From Ornithinibacter aureus (GTDB lineage: Bacteria; Actinomycetota; Actinomycetes; Actinomycetales; Dermatophilaceae), in the NCBI RefSeq assembly GCF_009858245.1, contig NZ_VMSB01000001.1, positions 2,046,001 to 2,110,000 on the forward strand: DNA of 64,000 bases, read 5' to 3'. The notes beneath the pieces were generated by a model. The model worked only from the letters and a program-made list of their open reading frames with translations, was not told the DNA's origin and searched no databases. Below are positions 1 through 7,877 of the stretch, one piece after another (position 1 is the first letter of the stretch; every line of letters starts with the position of its first letter). A program made the position numbers and the translations under genes.

Positions 1-173
1 GACTCGATGACGTGGCCGTCGGCGAACGCGTCCTCGGCGAGCACCGCCCACGCCAGCGACGACGTCGGGTTGGCCGCAGCCACCTGGTCGGGTGCCACCC
101 CCATGTCCAGGGCGGCGGATGCCGGGTCGTCAGGCAGGTGCGTCGGCGGGATTCCCAGCAGGTCGGAACTCAT
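1..173 (-). CDS. DUF3151 family protein, N-terminal part (cut by window edge)
   Basis: The reading frame starts at an ATG read leftwards from 173 and runs off the left edge, so only about 57 residues are visible. They include the NPTSSLAWAVLAEDAFADG segment, which I recognise as the DUF3151 signature (mycobacterial Rv0360c type). A GAAGGA ribosome-binding site lies about 11 nt before the ATG. The family is of unknown function and is commonly found just behind the class II aldolase gene, as here: fbaA is the next gene upstream on the same strand, separated by a strong palindrome. Function cannot be inferred further from this fragment. Confidence 0.8.
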   Translation of the reverse strand, partial: MSSDLLGIPPTHLPDDPASAALDMGVAPDQVAAANPTSSLAWAVLAEDAFADGHVIE

Positions 174-206
174 GGGTGGGGGCATCCTTCGGTAGGTGGG
201 GCTGCG

Positions 207-268
207 GTCGAGAGTAGACAACACGCCGTCTCGGGCGTACCCGGGACGGCGTGTTGTCTACTCTCGAC
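207..268. terminator. 62-nt perfect palindrome behind fbaA (family A, copy A1)
   Basis: Two perfectly complementary 24-nt arms (207-230 and 245-268) enclose a 14-nt loop. The element starts 21 nt after the fbaA stop, so a bidirectional terminator or RNA-stabilising hairpin is the natural reading. There is no T-tract, as usual in GC-rich actinobacteria. The left arm begins GTCGAGAGTAG and contains CAACACGCCGTC. Two other elements of exactly the same length and related sequence occur at 4733-4794 and 48104-48165, so this is a member of a dispersed repeat family and not a one-off terminator. Confidence 0.85.
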
Positions 269-288
269 TGGTGGTCAGGGCCAGAGGG

Positions 289-1320
289 TCAGGCCTGGTG
301 GGTGCCCGCCGAGCGCAGGTTCTGGCAGGCCTCGACGACGCGAGCAGCCATGCCGGCCTCGGCCTCCTTGCCCCAGGCGCGGGGGTCGTACTGCTTCTTG
401 TTGCCGACCTCGCCGTCGATCTTCAGGACGCCGTCGTAGTTCTTGAACATCCAGTTCGCGACGGGACGGGTGAAGGCGTACTGCGTGTCGGTGTCGACAT
501 TCATCTTCACGACGCCATAGTCGACCGCGGCGGCGATCTCCTCGGGCAGCGAGCCGGACCCGCCGTGGAAGACGAGGTCGAGGGGCTTGGAGCCGGCCGC
601 GCTGCCGTGGGCGGCGATGATGGCGTCCTGGCACTCCTTGAGGATCTCGGGGCGCAGCTTGACGTTGCCCGGCTTGTAGACGCCGTGCACGTTGCCGAAG
701 GTCAGCGCCGCCATGTAGCGACCCTTCTCACCGAGCCCGAGGGCCTCGACGGTCTTCAGGGCGTCCTCGGTGGTCGTGTAGAGCTGGTCGTTGATCTCGT
801 TGGCGACACCGTCCTCCTCGCCACCGACGACGCCGATCTCGACCTCGAGGATGATGTTGGCGGCCGCCGTGAGGGCGAGCAGCTCCTGGGCGATCTGGAG
901 GTTCTCCTCGAGCGGCACGGCCGAGCCGTCCCACATGTGGCTCTGGAAGATCGGCAGACCGCCGGCCTTGACGCGCTCGGTGGAGGCCGCGATGAGCGGG
1001 CGCACGAAGCCGTCGAGCTTGTCCTTGGGGCAGTGGTCGGTGTGCAGGGCGATGTTCACCGGGTAGTGCTTGGCGACCTCCTCGGCGTACGCCGCGAGGG
1101 CGAGCGAACCGGCCACCATGTTCTTGATCGTCGACCCGGAGGCGTACTCGGCGCCGCCCGTGGAGACCTGGATGATGCCGTCGGAGCCGGCCTCGGCGAA
1201 GCCACGGATCGCCGCGGTCACCGTCTGGCTCGACGTGATGTTGATGGCCGGGTACGCGAACGAGCCAGCCTTGGCGCGGTCGAGCATGTCGGCGTAGATC
1301 TCGGGCGTTGCGATGGGCAC
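289..1320 (-). CDS. fbaA: Class II fructose-bisphosphate aldolase
   Basis: This cytoplasmic enzyme cleaves fructose 1,6-bisphosphate to glyceraldehyde 3-phosphate and dihydroxyacetone phosphate in glycolysis and runs in reverse in gluconeogenesis. The 343-residue product has the class II zinc site: HTDHCPKDK around residues 93-101 (catalytic Asp and first zinc His), EVEIGVVGGEEDG, NVHGVYKPG and the FHGGSGS loop, with the NVDTDTQ motif near the C terminus. I chose the GTG at 1320 because it is preceded by GAGGAG with a 6-nt spacer and gives the canonical PIATPEIYADML start; an in-frame GTG at 1431 only adds a non-homologous tail. The gene is followed by palindrome A1 and then DUF3151. Confidence 0.97.
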   Translation of the reverse strand: MPIATPEIYADMLDRAKAGSFAYPAINITSSQTVTAAIRGFAEAGSDGIIQVSTGGAEYASGSTIKNMVAGSLALAAYAEEVAKHYPVNIALHTDHCPKDKLDGFVRPLIAASTERVKAGGLPIFQSHMWDGSAVPLEENLQIAQELLALTAAANIILEVEIGVVGGEEDGVANEINDQLYTTTEDALKTVEALGLGEKGRYMAALTFGNVHGVYKPGNVKLRPEILKECQDAIIAAHGSAAGSKPLDLVFHGGSGSLPEEIAAAVDYGVVKMNVDTDTQYAFTRPVANWMFKNYDGVLKIDGEVGNKKQYDPRAWGKEAEAGMAARVVEACQNLRSAGTHQA

Positions 1321-1443
1321 GGCGATCTCCTCAGGGGGTTGTGACGGGGCCGGTACGAGACCGATCCTTCCACGGATGCCGTCGCCCCACACAGGGACGT
1401 CCGTACCCGGCGGTAGGGCGGCGTCCGGCACACCGGCCGGGCC

Positions 1444-2235
1444 CTACGAGTCCGAGAGCACGTAGGGGCGGGTGTCGGCGACCGGGCGCAGACCGAGCCT
1501 GAGCAGGATCGGGCGTGAGTCGGGTGAGGTGTCGACCCGGGCCAGGGTGTAGCCACGCTCGAGGGCCATCGACGCGCGGTGGCTGACCAGGGCGCGGTAC
1601 AGCCCGCGACGTCGCCACGACGGCAGGGTCGAGCCACCCCACAGGCCACAGAACTGCGTGCCCTCGGTCATCCGCAGCACCGCGTACGAGACCACGGCCC
1701 CCGTGGCGACCTCCTCGACGACCTTCGTGGCCATGAGGTCGGGACGGGCCTGCTGCTCCTCGCGCAGGCTGTCCGCGATGTCCACCCCGTGCTCGCCCCA
1801 CACCTGCGTGAGCAGGGTGCGAACCCGCGCCCAGTCCTCGTCGGTGGCCGGTTCGTGCAGCCGAACCCCGAAGGGCAGCTCGACGTCGTGCACGAGGTCG
1901 GCGCACTGCCCGAGGAGCACGACCTCGGGGTCCTCGGGCACGAACCCGACCCTCTCGAGCCGGGCCGGGAGGTCGGCCGGTTCGTCGTAGCCGTAGGTCT
2001 TCCACTCCAGTCGTTGGCCGCGACCTGCGAAGAACTCCACCTGCCGGGCGATCCAGGCGTCGGGGTCGTCACCGAGGCCCTCGGGGCACTCGACCATGGC
2101 ACCGAGGGCCGCCGGCTCGGGAGGGTACGTGCGGTGCACCGGGCCGTCGCGCTCGACGACGAAGCCCGGCGCGGCGTCCCGGTCGGCCAGGCGCACTTGG
2201 GAATGGAACCGTGCGAGCAGGTCGTCGGGTGTCAT
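1444..2235 (-). CDS. GNAT-family N-acetyltransferase
   Basis: The 263-residue protein carries a GNAT fold in its C-terminal half: a beta strand followed by the acetyl-CoA loop in LPSWRRRGLYRALVSHRA (motif A, RRRGLYRAL in place of the usual Q/RxxGxG/A), then the paired strand ARVDTSPDSRPILLRLGL. The N-terminal half is poorly conserved, as is common in this superfamily, and the acyl acceptor cannot be named. The ATG at 2235 is chosen because upstream codons are low-complexity and run into the divergent promoter region; the ribosome-binding site is weak. It is divergent from the membrane acyltransferase gene, with 118 bp between the start codons. Confidence 0.8.
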   Translation of the reverse strand: MTPDDLLARFHSQVRLADRDAAPGFVVERDGPVHRTYPPEPAALGAMVECPEGLGDDPDAWIARQVEFFAGRGQRLEWKTYGYDEPADLPARLERVGFVPEDPEVVLLGQCADLVHDVELPFGVRLHEPATDEDWARVRTLLTQVWGEHGVDIADSLREEQQARPDLMATKVVEEVATGAVVSYAVLRMTEGTQFCGLWGGSTLPSWRRRGLYRALVSHRASMALERGYTLARVDTSPDSRPILLRLGLRPVADTRPYVLSDS

Positions 2236-2353
2236 GGGCCCATTGCACGCCATCGGATGCCGTCCGCGCACCACGGTTTCGGCCGCACCGCGCGTCGGCG
2301 TTGGGTCTGCGTACTCACGCGCGGCCACCACCGGACGCGTCAGGGTGTGAGGC

Positions 2354-3721
2354 ATGGACCTGTCCACCGTGCGTGATCTCGCCGCCGCCACCCCCACCAC
2401 CCGCAACCGGGTGGTCGACCTCCTCCGGGCCGCGGCCATCGTCGTCGTGGTGCTCGGCCACTGGCTAATGGCGGCCGTCGTCGTCCGCGACGGTGAGCTC
2501 GAGATCGGCCACCTCCTCGAGCTCGCCCCGTGGACCCACCCCCTCACCTGGGTGTTCCAGGTCATGCCGGTGTTCTTCCTCGTCGGCGGCTACGCCAACG
2601 GCTTGTCGTGGCGCTCGGCTCGGGCGAAGCACCTGTCGTATGCCGGGTGGTTGCGGGCGCGACTACAGCGGCTCCTCACACCGGTGGTCCCACTCCTGCC
2701 GGTTTGGCTGCTCGCCGTGGTCGTGGCCCACGCGGCAGGGGTGCCGGCCGCGACCCTGCGCACGGCATCCCAGGTGGCCCTGGTGCCAACGTGGTTCCTC
2801 GCCGCGTACGTCGTCGTCTGCGCGGTCGCCCCCGCCACGCTCTGGCTGTGGGAGCGGTTCGGGTGGGCCAGCATCGTCGGCGGGCTGGTGGTGGGGTGCC
2901 TGGTCGACCTCGTGAGCATCGGCACCGACACGCTGGCCATCGGCTTCGCCAACTACGTCGTCGTGTGGGCGACGGTGCACCAGCTCGGGTACGCCTGGCT
3001 CGACGGCCGGTTGGCCGGCACGGGTCGGCGGCTGGGCCTGGCCGCCGTCGGGCTCGTCGGCGTCGTGGGGCTGGTGTGGGCCGGCCCCTACCCCGTGTCG
3101 ATGATCGGGCTCGACGGGGCAGCCGTGAACAACTCCTACCCGACCCGGGTGACGCTGGGGTTCCTCGGCCTGCTCCAGGCCGGGCTGGTGCTGTCCCTCG
3201 AACCGGTGCTGGCGCGGTGGTTGCAGCAGCCGCGCGCCTGGTCGGCGACCGTGCTGCTCAACACCCGCATCATGACGCTCTACCTGTGGCACCTCACGGC
3301 GATGGTGCTCGTCATCGGGCTCTCGCTGCTGCTCGGCGGGCCAGGGCTCGGCGTCACCCCGATGACCGGGACGTGGTGGGCGACCCGGCCGCTGTGGTGG
3401 GCCGTGCTCGGGCTCGTGACCTTGGTGTTCATCGCCGTGCTCGGCCGGTTCGAGACCCCGCGGCGCGACGACTCACCCGCTCCGCCGGTGTGGCTGCCGG
3501 TGCTCGTCACCGTGCTCGCCTGCGGGGGGCTCGGCTTCATGGCCGCCAAGGGCATCGTCGGCGCGGACGGCGTGCACTGGTGGTGGCCCGTGCTGGTGGT
3601 GGGGGCGGTGGCCCTCCTGCGCCTGCCGGTCACAGCGCACCCGCGAGCAGGCGCAACGTCTCCTCGCGGGCCGGTGCCCGGTCCGCGGGCGTACCCGCGA
3701 ACGCCCCGGCCACAGGGCTGA
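2354..3721 (+). CDS. Integral-membrane acyltransferase 3 family protein
   Basis: The 455-residue protein has about ten hydrophobic segments and the acyltransferase 3 (OafA/NodX-type) opening: R-x-x-DLLRAAAIVVVVLGHW near residues 19-37, where the Arg and His are the family hallmarks, followed by a PVFFLVGGYANG segment. Such enzymes transfer acyl groups, usually acetyl, to carbohydrates or other envelope molecules across the cytoplasmic membrane; the acceptor is unknown. The last about 30 residues are Pro/Arg-rich and overlap the 3' end of the convergent LLM gene by 92 nt, which may reflect stop-codon loss and extension. The start is the first ATG, with a weak GTGAGG upstream. Confidence 0.85.
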   Translation: MDLSTVRDLAAATPTTRNRVVDLLRAAAIVVVVLGHWLMAAVVVRDGELEIGHLLELAPWTHPLTWVFQVMPVFFLVGGYANGLSWRSARAKHLSYAGWLRARLQRLLTPVVPLLPVWLLAVVVAHAAGVPAATLRTASQVALVPTWFLAAYVVVCAVAPATLWLWERFGWASIVGGLVVGCLVDLVSIGTDTLAIGFANYVVVWATVHQLGYAWLDGRLAGTGRRLGLAAVGLVGVVGLVWAGPYPVSMIGLDGAAVNNSYPTRVTLGFLGLLQAGLVLSLEPVLARWLQQPRAWSATVLLNTRIMTLYLWHLTAMVLVIGLSLLLGGPGLGVTPMTGTWWATRPLWWAVLGLVTLVFIAVLGRFETPRRDDSPAPPVWLPVLVTVLACGGLGFMAAKGIVGADGVHWWWPVLVVGAVALLRLPVTAHPRAGATSPRGPVPGPRAYPRTPRPQG

Positions 3722-4685
3722 CCATGACCTCGTCCACCCCGTGCTCGGCCGCCAGCGCGGTGATCCTGGCCGCGGCCTCCCCCGGTGAGCCGATGACCCA
3801 GCGGTGCAGCATGTCGTCGATCAGCGGCTGGTGCCCGGGCGCGGGGACGTCGGCCTCGGCGGCCTCGACGAGCTGGGACGCCCGCAGGGGCTGGCCGGTG
3901 CGCAGGGCGACCATGGAGCGGATGTTCGGCAGGGCGAGGCGGCGCGCCTCCTCGGTCGTCGCCGCGACGACGGCGTTGACGGTGAGGAAGGTACGGGGCT
4001 CGGGGTGGTCGGCCGACGGTTCGTAGTGCCCCCGGTACAGCGCCAGCGCCTCGGCCGTTCCGCGCCCGGAGAAATGGTGGGCGAAGACGTAGGGCAGGCC
4101 ACGGGACGCAGCGAGGCGGGCCGAGTAGTCGGAGGAGCCGAGCAGCCAGATCGTCGGGACGGAGGTGGCCCGGGGGGTGGCCCTCAGCACGTGGTCACCG
4201 GTCGCCAGCCGAAGGGCGGCGCCGTCGGGCGACATCATCGCGATGACGTGGTCGACGTGGTCGGGGAACCGGTCGACGGCATCCGCGTCCACCCCGCCCG
4301 CGCCGTGGCGCAGCGCCCAGGACGTCACCGGGTCGGTGCCTGGGGCCCGGCCGATGCCGAGGTCGACCCGCCCCGGGAAGGCTGCCTCGAGCAGGGCGAA
4401 CTGCTCGGCGACGACGAGTGGCGCGTGGTTGGGCAGCATGACCCCACCGGAGCCGACCCGGATCCGCCCGGTCGCGCCGGCGACCATGGCCGCGAGCAGG
4501 GGCGGGTTGGTCGCCGCGACCGCAGGCATGTTGTGGTGCTCGGCCAACCAGTAGCGCCGGTAGCCGTGCTCGTCGGCGACCCGGGCCAGAGCGAGTGTCG
4601 CCGCGATGGCGTCACCGCTGCTCTGGTCGGAGCGCACGGGCACGAGGTCGAGGACGGACAGGACGGGCGGGGCGGCAGGGCTCAC
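3630..4685 (-). CDS. LLM class flavin-dependent oxidoreductase
   Basis: The 351-residue product is a luciferase-like monooxygenase fold protein that would use reduced flavin. It shows the typical N-terminal strand LSVLDLVPVRSD, the YWLAEHHNMP segment, the AGATGRIRVGSGGVMLPNH loop and GRVDLGIGRAPGTD. These match the large group annotated as MsnO8-like LLM oxidoreductases. The substrate is not predictable. The GTG at 4685 has GGAG about 5 nt upstream and sits right before the conserved start; an in-frame start at 4778 would read through the palindrome at 4733-4794 and is rejected. The 3' end overlaps the convergent acyltransferase gene. Confidence 0.88.
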   Translation of the reverse strand: MSPAAPPVLSVLDLVPVRSDQSSGDAIAATLALARVADEHGYRRYWLAEHHNMPAVAATNPPLLAAMVAGATGRIRVGSGGVMLPNHAPLVVAEQFALLEAAFPGRVDLGIGRAPGTDPVTSWALRHGAGGVDADAVDRFPDHVDHVIAMMSPDGAALRLATGDHVLRATPRATSVPTIWLLGSSDYSARLAASRGLPYVFAHHFSGRGTAEALALYRGHYEPSADHPEPRTFLTVNAVVAATTEEARRLALPNIRSMVALRTGQPLRASQLVEAAEADVPAPGHQPLIDDMLHRWVIGSPGEAAARITALAAEHGVDEVMVSPVAGAFAGTPADRAPAREETLRLLAGAL

Positions 4686-4732
4686 CCCGTCTCCAGCGGT
4701 GCCGGGCGCATCCCTATTCCGCAGGCACTGGT

Positions 4733-4794
4733 GTCGAGTGAGCGCAACACGCCGTCCGGCGCGAGGACGCAGCGGCATGTCCTGCTCACTCGAG
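4733..4794. terminator. 62-nt imperfect palindrome at the 3' end of the SPOUT gene (family A, copy A3)
   Basis: The outer arms CGAGTGAGC (4735-4743) and GCTCACTCG (4784-4792) are perfect, and an inner helix pairs ACACGCCG with CGGCATGT with one G-T wobble. The element is 62 nt long, like A1 at 207-268, and shares GTCGAG and CAACACGCCGTC at the same positions, but the stem segment between them differs while remaining paired. The methyltransferase stop codon (4786-4788) lies inside the distal arm, so the hairpin starts forming within the coding region. The likely role is a terminator or 3'-end stabiliser. Confidence 0.75.
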
Positions 4795-5496
4795 TGCGGG
4801 CCCCCGGGGCGTCGAGGCGCTGGTCGACCCGGCTCCGGTGGGCTGGTCGAAGACGTGCCGGCGCACCCACGCGTGCATCGCGATCGCCGCGGCTGCCCCG
4901 GCGTTGATCGACCGGGTCGAGCCGAACTGCTCGATGTGCAGCACCGCGGTGCAGGCCGCCCGCATCGGCTCGCTCAGCCCCGGCCCCTCCTGACCGAACA
5001 CGAGCACGCACTCGCGGGGCAGGTCGTAGGTCTCCAGCGCCACCGAGCCCGGGAGGTTGTCGATGCCGATGAGGGGGATGCCGTCGGCCTGCGTCCCCGC
5101 GCCCCTCGCCCACCGCACGAGGTCGTCGACGTCGCGGTGGTGGTGCTCGTGCTGGTACCGGTCGGTCACCATCGCCCCGCGCCGGTTCCAGCGGCGCTTG
5201 CCGACGATGTGGAAGGCAGCAGCGTTGAACGCGTTCGCCGTGCGCACCACCGAGCCGATGTTGAAGTCGTGGCTCCAGTTCTCGATGGCGACGTGGAACG
5301 GGTGGCGGCGGATGTCGAGGTCGGCCACGACGGCCTCCATCGTCCAGTAACGGTACTGGTCCGCGACGTTGCGGCGGTCGCCCTCGCGCAACAGGTCGGG
5401 GTCGAAGTGGTCCCCGTCGGGCCACGGCCCCTGCCACGGCCCCACCCCCACGTCGGCGGGCTCGGCGGGCTCCGCGCGCTCGTCGTGCGTGCTCAT
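4786..5496 (-). CDS. SPOUT (TrmH/SpoU-type) RNA 2'-O-methyltransferase
   Basis: The 236-residue protein contains the three SpoU motifs that form the trefoil knot and bind S-adenosylmethionine: motif 1 NIGSVVRTANAF (about residue 80), motif 2 VFGQEGPGLSEPM and motif 3 SINAGAAAAIAMHAW. It should methylate a ribose 2'-hydroxyl in tRNA or rRNA; the exact nucleotide is not deducible. There is no separate N-terminal substrate-binding L7Ae-like domain. The start overlaps the stop of the CrtA-like gene in an ATGA arrangement, so translation is coupled to it. Palindrome A3 covers the stop codon and would end this five-gene unit. Confidence 0.92.
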   Translation of the reverse strand: MSTHDERAEPAEPADVGVGPWQGPWPDGDHFDPDLLREGDRRNVADQYRYWTMEAVVADLDIRRHPFHVAIENWSHDFNIGSVVRTANAFNAAAFHIVGKRRWNRRGAMVTDRYQHEHHHRDVDDLVRWARGAGTQADGIPLIGIDNLPGSVALETYDLPRECVLVFGQEGPGLSEPMRAACTAVLHIEQFGSTRSINAGAAAAIAMHAWVRRHVFDQPTGAGSTSASTPRGPALE

Positions 5497-6206
5497 GTCG
5501 GCACGTACCCGGTACGGCCGTCCCAGGAGCCGTGCTCCGAGATCGCCCGGAAGCGCAACGTCGTGAACTCGTGGTGGAAGTCACGCCGGTCGCGTTCGAC
5601 CATCGCGGTGGTGTGCCGCTGCGCACCGGGAACGTGGCTGCGGCCGAACACCATGTCGGTCATCTCGCGGGTGGTGCGCCAGAACGAGAACGTCGACACC
5701 GTTCGTGGTGGGCGCACCGCGGCGAGCGCCAACGTGGTGGCCGGGTGGTCGCGCACGAGCCGCTCGACGGGCCTGCCCCAGTGCACGAAGCGCACGAGCT
5801 CGGGCAGGCGCATCCGGGCCAGGGTCACGGCGACGACCGGCTCCTGCGGATCGGATCGTCCGGCGATCTCGGGCAGGTCCGCGAAGGCAGCGACCTGACC
5901 CCAGCGGCGCAGGAACTCCAGGCGAACGTGCCACCCGGCATCCAGCCTGCGACCGAGCGGGTGATCGCGCAGGAACGCCTCGAGGGCCGCCTCGTCGTCC
6001 CAGCGGGCGAAGACGGCGACGCGACGGACCTGCATGCGGCGGCGGGACAGCACGGGCGAGCCGAGATCCATCCCCGCGAGCACCTCGAGGTGGCGCAGCC
6101 CCGGCGTCGTCGCGGGGGTCGGCGCGCGCAGCAGGGCGCCGACGGCCGAGGTCACCGGAAGCAGGGCGAGGTGGTACGAGAACACGCCGTCATCGTGCGC
6201 GCTCAC
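5493..6206 (-). CDS. CrtA-like (spheroidene monooxygenase family) protein
   Basis: The 237-residue product resembles the actinobacterial proteins annotated as spheroidene monooxygenase or CrtA-like. The diagnostic C-terminal blocks are RPPRTVSTFSFWRTTREM, VPGAQRHTTAMVERDRRDF, HHEFTTLRFRAISEHGSW and the central VRFVHWGRPVERLVRDHP. In purple bacteria CrtA adds a keto group to carotenoids, but there are no carotenoid genes here, so the substrate is open. The GTG start at 6206 overlaps the ATPase stop as GTGA, and its own stop overlaps the methyltransferase start, so it is locked into the ABC-transporter operon. A longer frame through the ATPase gene in another phase is spurious. Confidence 0.7.
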   Translation of the reverse strand: MSAHDDGVFSYHLALLPVTSAVGALLRAPTPATTPGLRHLEVLAGMDLGSPVLSRRRMQVRRVAVFARWDDEAALEAFLRDHPLGRRLDAGWHVRLEFLRRWGQVAAFADLPEIAGRSDPQEPVVAVTLARMRLPELVRFVHWGRPVERLVRDHPATTLALAAVRPPRTVSTFSFWRTTREMTDMVFGRSHVPGAQRHTTAMVERDRRDFHHEFTTLRFRAISEHGSWDGRTGYVPT

Positions 6207-6934
6207 GCGTGGACGCGCGACAGGAACTGCCGCGTGCGCTCCTGGCGCGGGTCGCCGAGAACCTGCTCGGGCGGCCCCTGCTCGTGGATGACCCCGCCGT
6301 CGAGGAAGCACACGGTGTCCGCGACCTGCCGGGCGAAACCCATCTCGTGGGTGTTGAGGATCATCGTCATGCCCTCCTGCGTGAGCGAGCGCAGCAGGTC
6401 GAGCACCTCCCCGACGAGTTCGGGGTCCAGCGCCGACGTCACCTCGTCGAGGAGCATGAGGGTCGGGTCGTTGACGAGCGCGCGGGCGATGGCCACCCGC
6501 TGCTGCTGCCCGCCCGACAGGTCGTCGGGGCGCGCACCCGCCCGGTCGCGCAGCCCCACCCGGTCGAGCATCGCCAGGGCCTTGTCCTCGGCCTCTGCCC
6601 GCGACACCCCGTGCACCCGGATCGGGGCCAGGGTGATGTTGTCGATCACCGACAGGTGGGGGAAGAGGTTGTAGGCCTGGAAGACCACGCCCATCCGGGC
6701 GCGCACGGCATCCGCATCGATGCGCGGGTCGGTGATGTCGTCCCCGTCGAGCGTGATCCGGCCGTCGTCGACGACCTCGAGGAGGTTCACGCACCGCAGC
6801 AGGGTCGACTTGCCCGAGCCGCTGGCGCCGATGAGCACGACGCACTGGCCGCGTTGGACGCGGAGGTCGATGTCGTGCAGCACGACGTTCTTCCCGAACG
6901 ACTTCCGGATGCCCTCGAGGGCGAGCAGGCTCAT
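6203..6934 (-). CDS. Polar amino-acid ABC transporter, ATP-binding protein
   Basis: The 243-residue cytoplasmic ATPase has Walker A GASGSGKST near residue 35, the Q-loop in VFQAYNLFPHLS, the signature LSGGQQQRVAIARAL and Walker B LMLLDEVTSALDPE, followed by the H-loop NTHEMGFA. The LFPHLSVIDNITLAPI sequence is typical of GlnQ/HisP-type ATPases of amino-acid importers. It lies 22 nt after the permease gene and shares its stop with the start of the CrtA-like gene. Together with the permease and binding protein it forms a complete three-component importer. Confidence 0.95.
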   Translation of the reverse strand: MSLLALEGIRKSFGKNVVLHDIDLRVQRGQCVVLIGASGSGKSTLLRCVNLLEVVDDGRITLDGDDITDPRIDADAVRARMGVVFQAYNLFPHLSVIDNITLAPIRVHGVSRAEAEDKALAMLDRVGLRDRAGARPDDLSGGQQQRVAIARALVNDPTLMLLDEVTSALDPELVGEVLDLLRSLTQEGMTMILNTHEMGFARQVADTVCFLDGGVIHEQGPPEQVLGDPRQERTRQFLSRVHA

Positions 6935-6956
6935 GACGGCATCCTCACGTCGGTGC

Positions 6957-7868
6957 TCACAGGTGACCCCCCGCGCCGTGGAAGCCCTGCCTCCGGGCCA
7001 CCCAGTCGGTGAAGCGCGCCATGGGGATCGTCAGGCACACGAAGAGCGCGCCGGCGACGACGTACGGGGTGTAGTTGAAGTCGCTCGCCGTCTCGATCTG
7101 CGCCGCGCGGATGGCGTCGATGACCCCGAGCACGGCGATGAGGCCGGAGTCCTTCTGCAACGAGACGAGGTCGTTCATCAGGGCGGGCACCACCCGGCGA
7201 ACCGCCTGCGGGAGCACGACGTGCCGCAGGGTCTGCCCGTAACTCAGCCCGAGCGAGCGCGCCGCCGCCCGCTGCGAGGGGTGCACCGACTCGATGCCGG
7301 CGCGGAACACCTCGGCCACGTAGGCCGAGTACGACAGCACGAGCGCGCACCCACCCCAGAACAGCGCGGAGTTCGGCACCCCCGACAACTGCAGCGCGGG
7401 GGCCCCGAAGCCGAGGAGGAAGAGCACGAGCAGCAGCGGCAGCCCGCGGAACAGGTCGACGTAGGCCGTGGCGAACAGCCGCAGCGGGAACGCCACCGGG
7501 CCCCGCACGGTGCGCATGACGGCCAGGGTGAGCCCGAGGATCGCGATGAGCACCGCGCACACGAGCATCACGCGGATGTTCAGCCAGAGCCCGTCGAGCA
7601 CGGCCGGGAAGGAGTCGACCGCCTTGCCCCAGGAGAAGAAGGTCTCCTTCACGCGCGGCCACCCGGGCGAGCTCCCGACGAGTGCGACGACGGCGCCCAG
7701 CATGGCGAGCGTCGAGGCCGTCGCGACGAGCGCCGAGCGGCGGGTGCGGGCCGAGCGGTAGGCCGCGCGCTCCTGCTCCAGCGCAGAGGGGACCCACGGG
7801 TCGTCGACGGATGTCACCGTCGACCCCGTGGGCCCCGTGGACCCCGGCTGCTGCGGAGAGTCCTGCAC
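6957..7868 (-). CDS. Polar amino-acid ABC transporter, permease
   Basis: The 303-residue inner-membrane protein has an extended cytoplasmic N terminus of about 50 residues, then a first hydrophobic segment (LVATASTLAMLGAVVALVG) and a HisM/GlnP-type permease domain with about five membrane spans. The EAA loop that contacts the ATPase is visible as AARSLGLSYGQTLRHVVLPQA around residue 225. Just one permease gene is present, so the channel is probably a homodimer. Gene order binding protein, permease, ATPase on the minus strand, with gaps of 9 and 22 nt, indicates one transcript. Confidence 0.93.
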   Translation of the reverse strand: MQDSPQQPGSTGPTGSTVTSVDDPWVPSALEQERAAYRSARTRRSALVATASTLAMLGAVVALVGSSPGWPRVKETFFSWGKAVDSFPAVLDGLWLNIRVMLVCAVLIAILGLTLAVMRTVRGPVAFPLRLFATAYVDLFRGLPLLLVLFLLGFGAPALQLSGVPNSALFWGGCALVLSYSAYVAEVFRAGIESVHPSQRAAARSLGLSYGQTLRHVVLPQAVRRVVPALMNDLVSLQKDSGLIAVLGVIDAIRAAQIETASDFNYTPYVVAGALFVCLTIPMARFTDWVARRQGFHGAGGHL

Positions 7869-7877
7869 GATCGGCTG

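Noticed and set aside
196-1344. Long plus-strand ORF opposite fbaA
   Set aside because: It is antisense to a confidently identified gene, made possible by GC-rich third positions; its translation has no recognisable motifs.
5493-6845. 450-codon version of the CrtA-like gene
   Set aside because: Its first 213 codons are an off-frame shadow of the ABC ATPase; the GTG at 6206 in the GTGA overlap is the real start.
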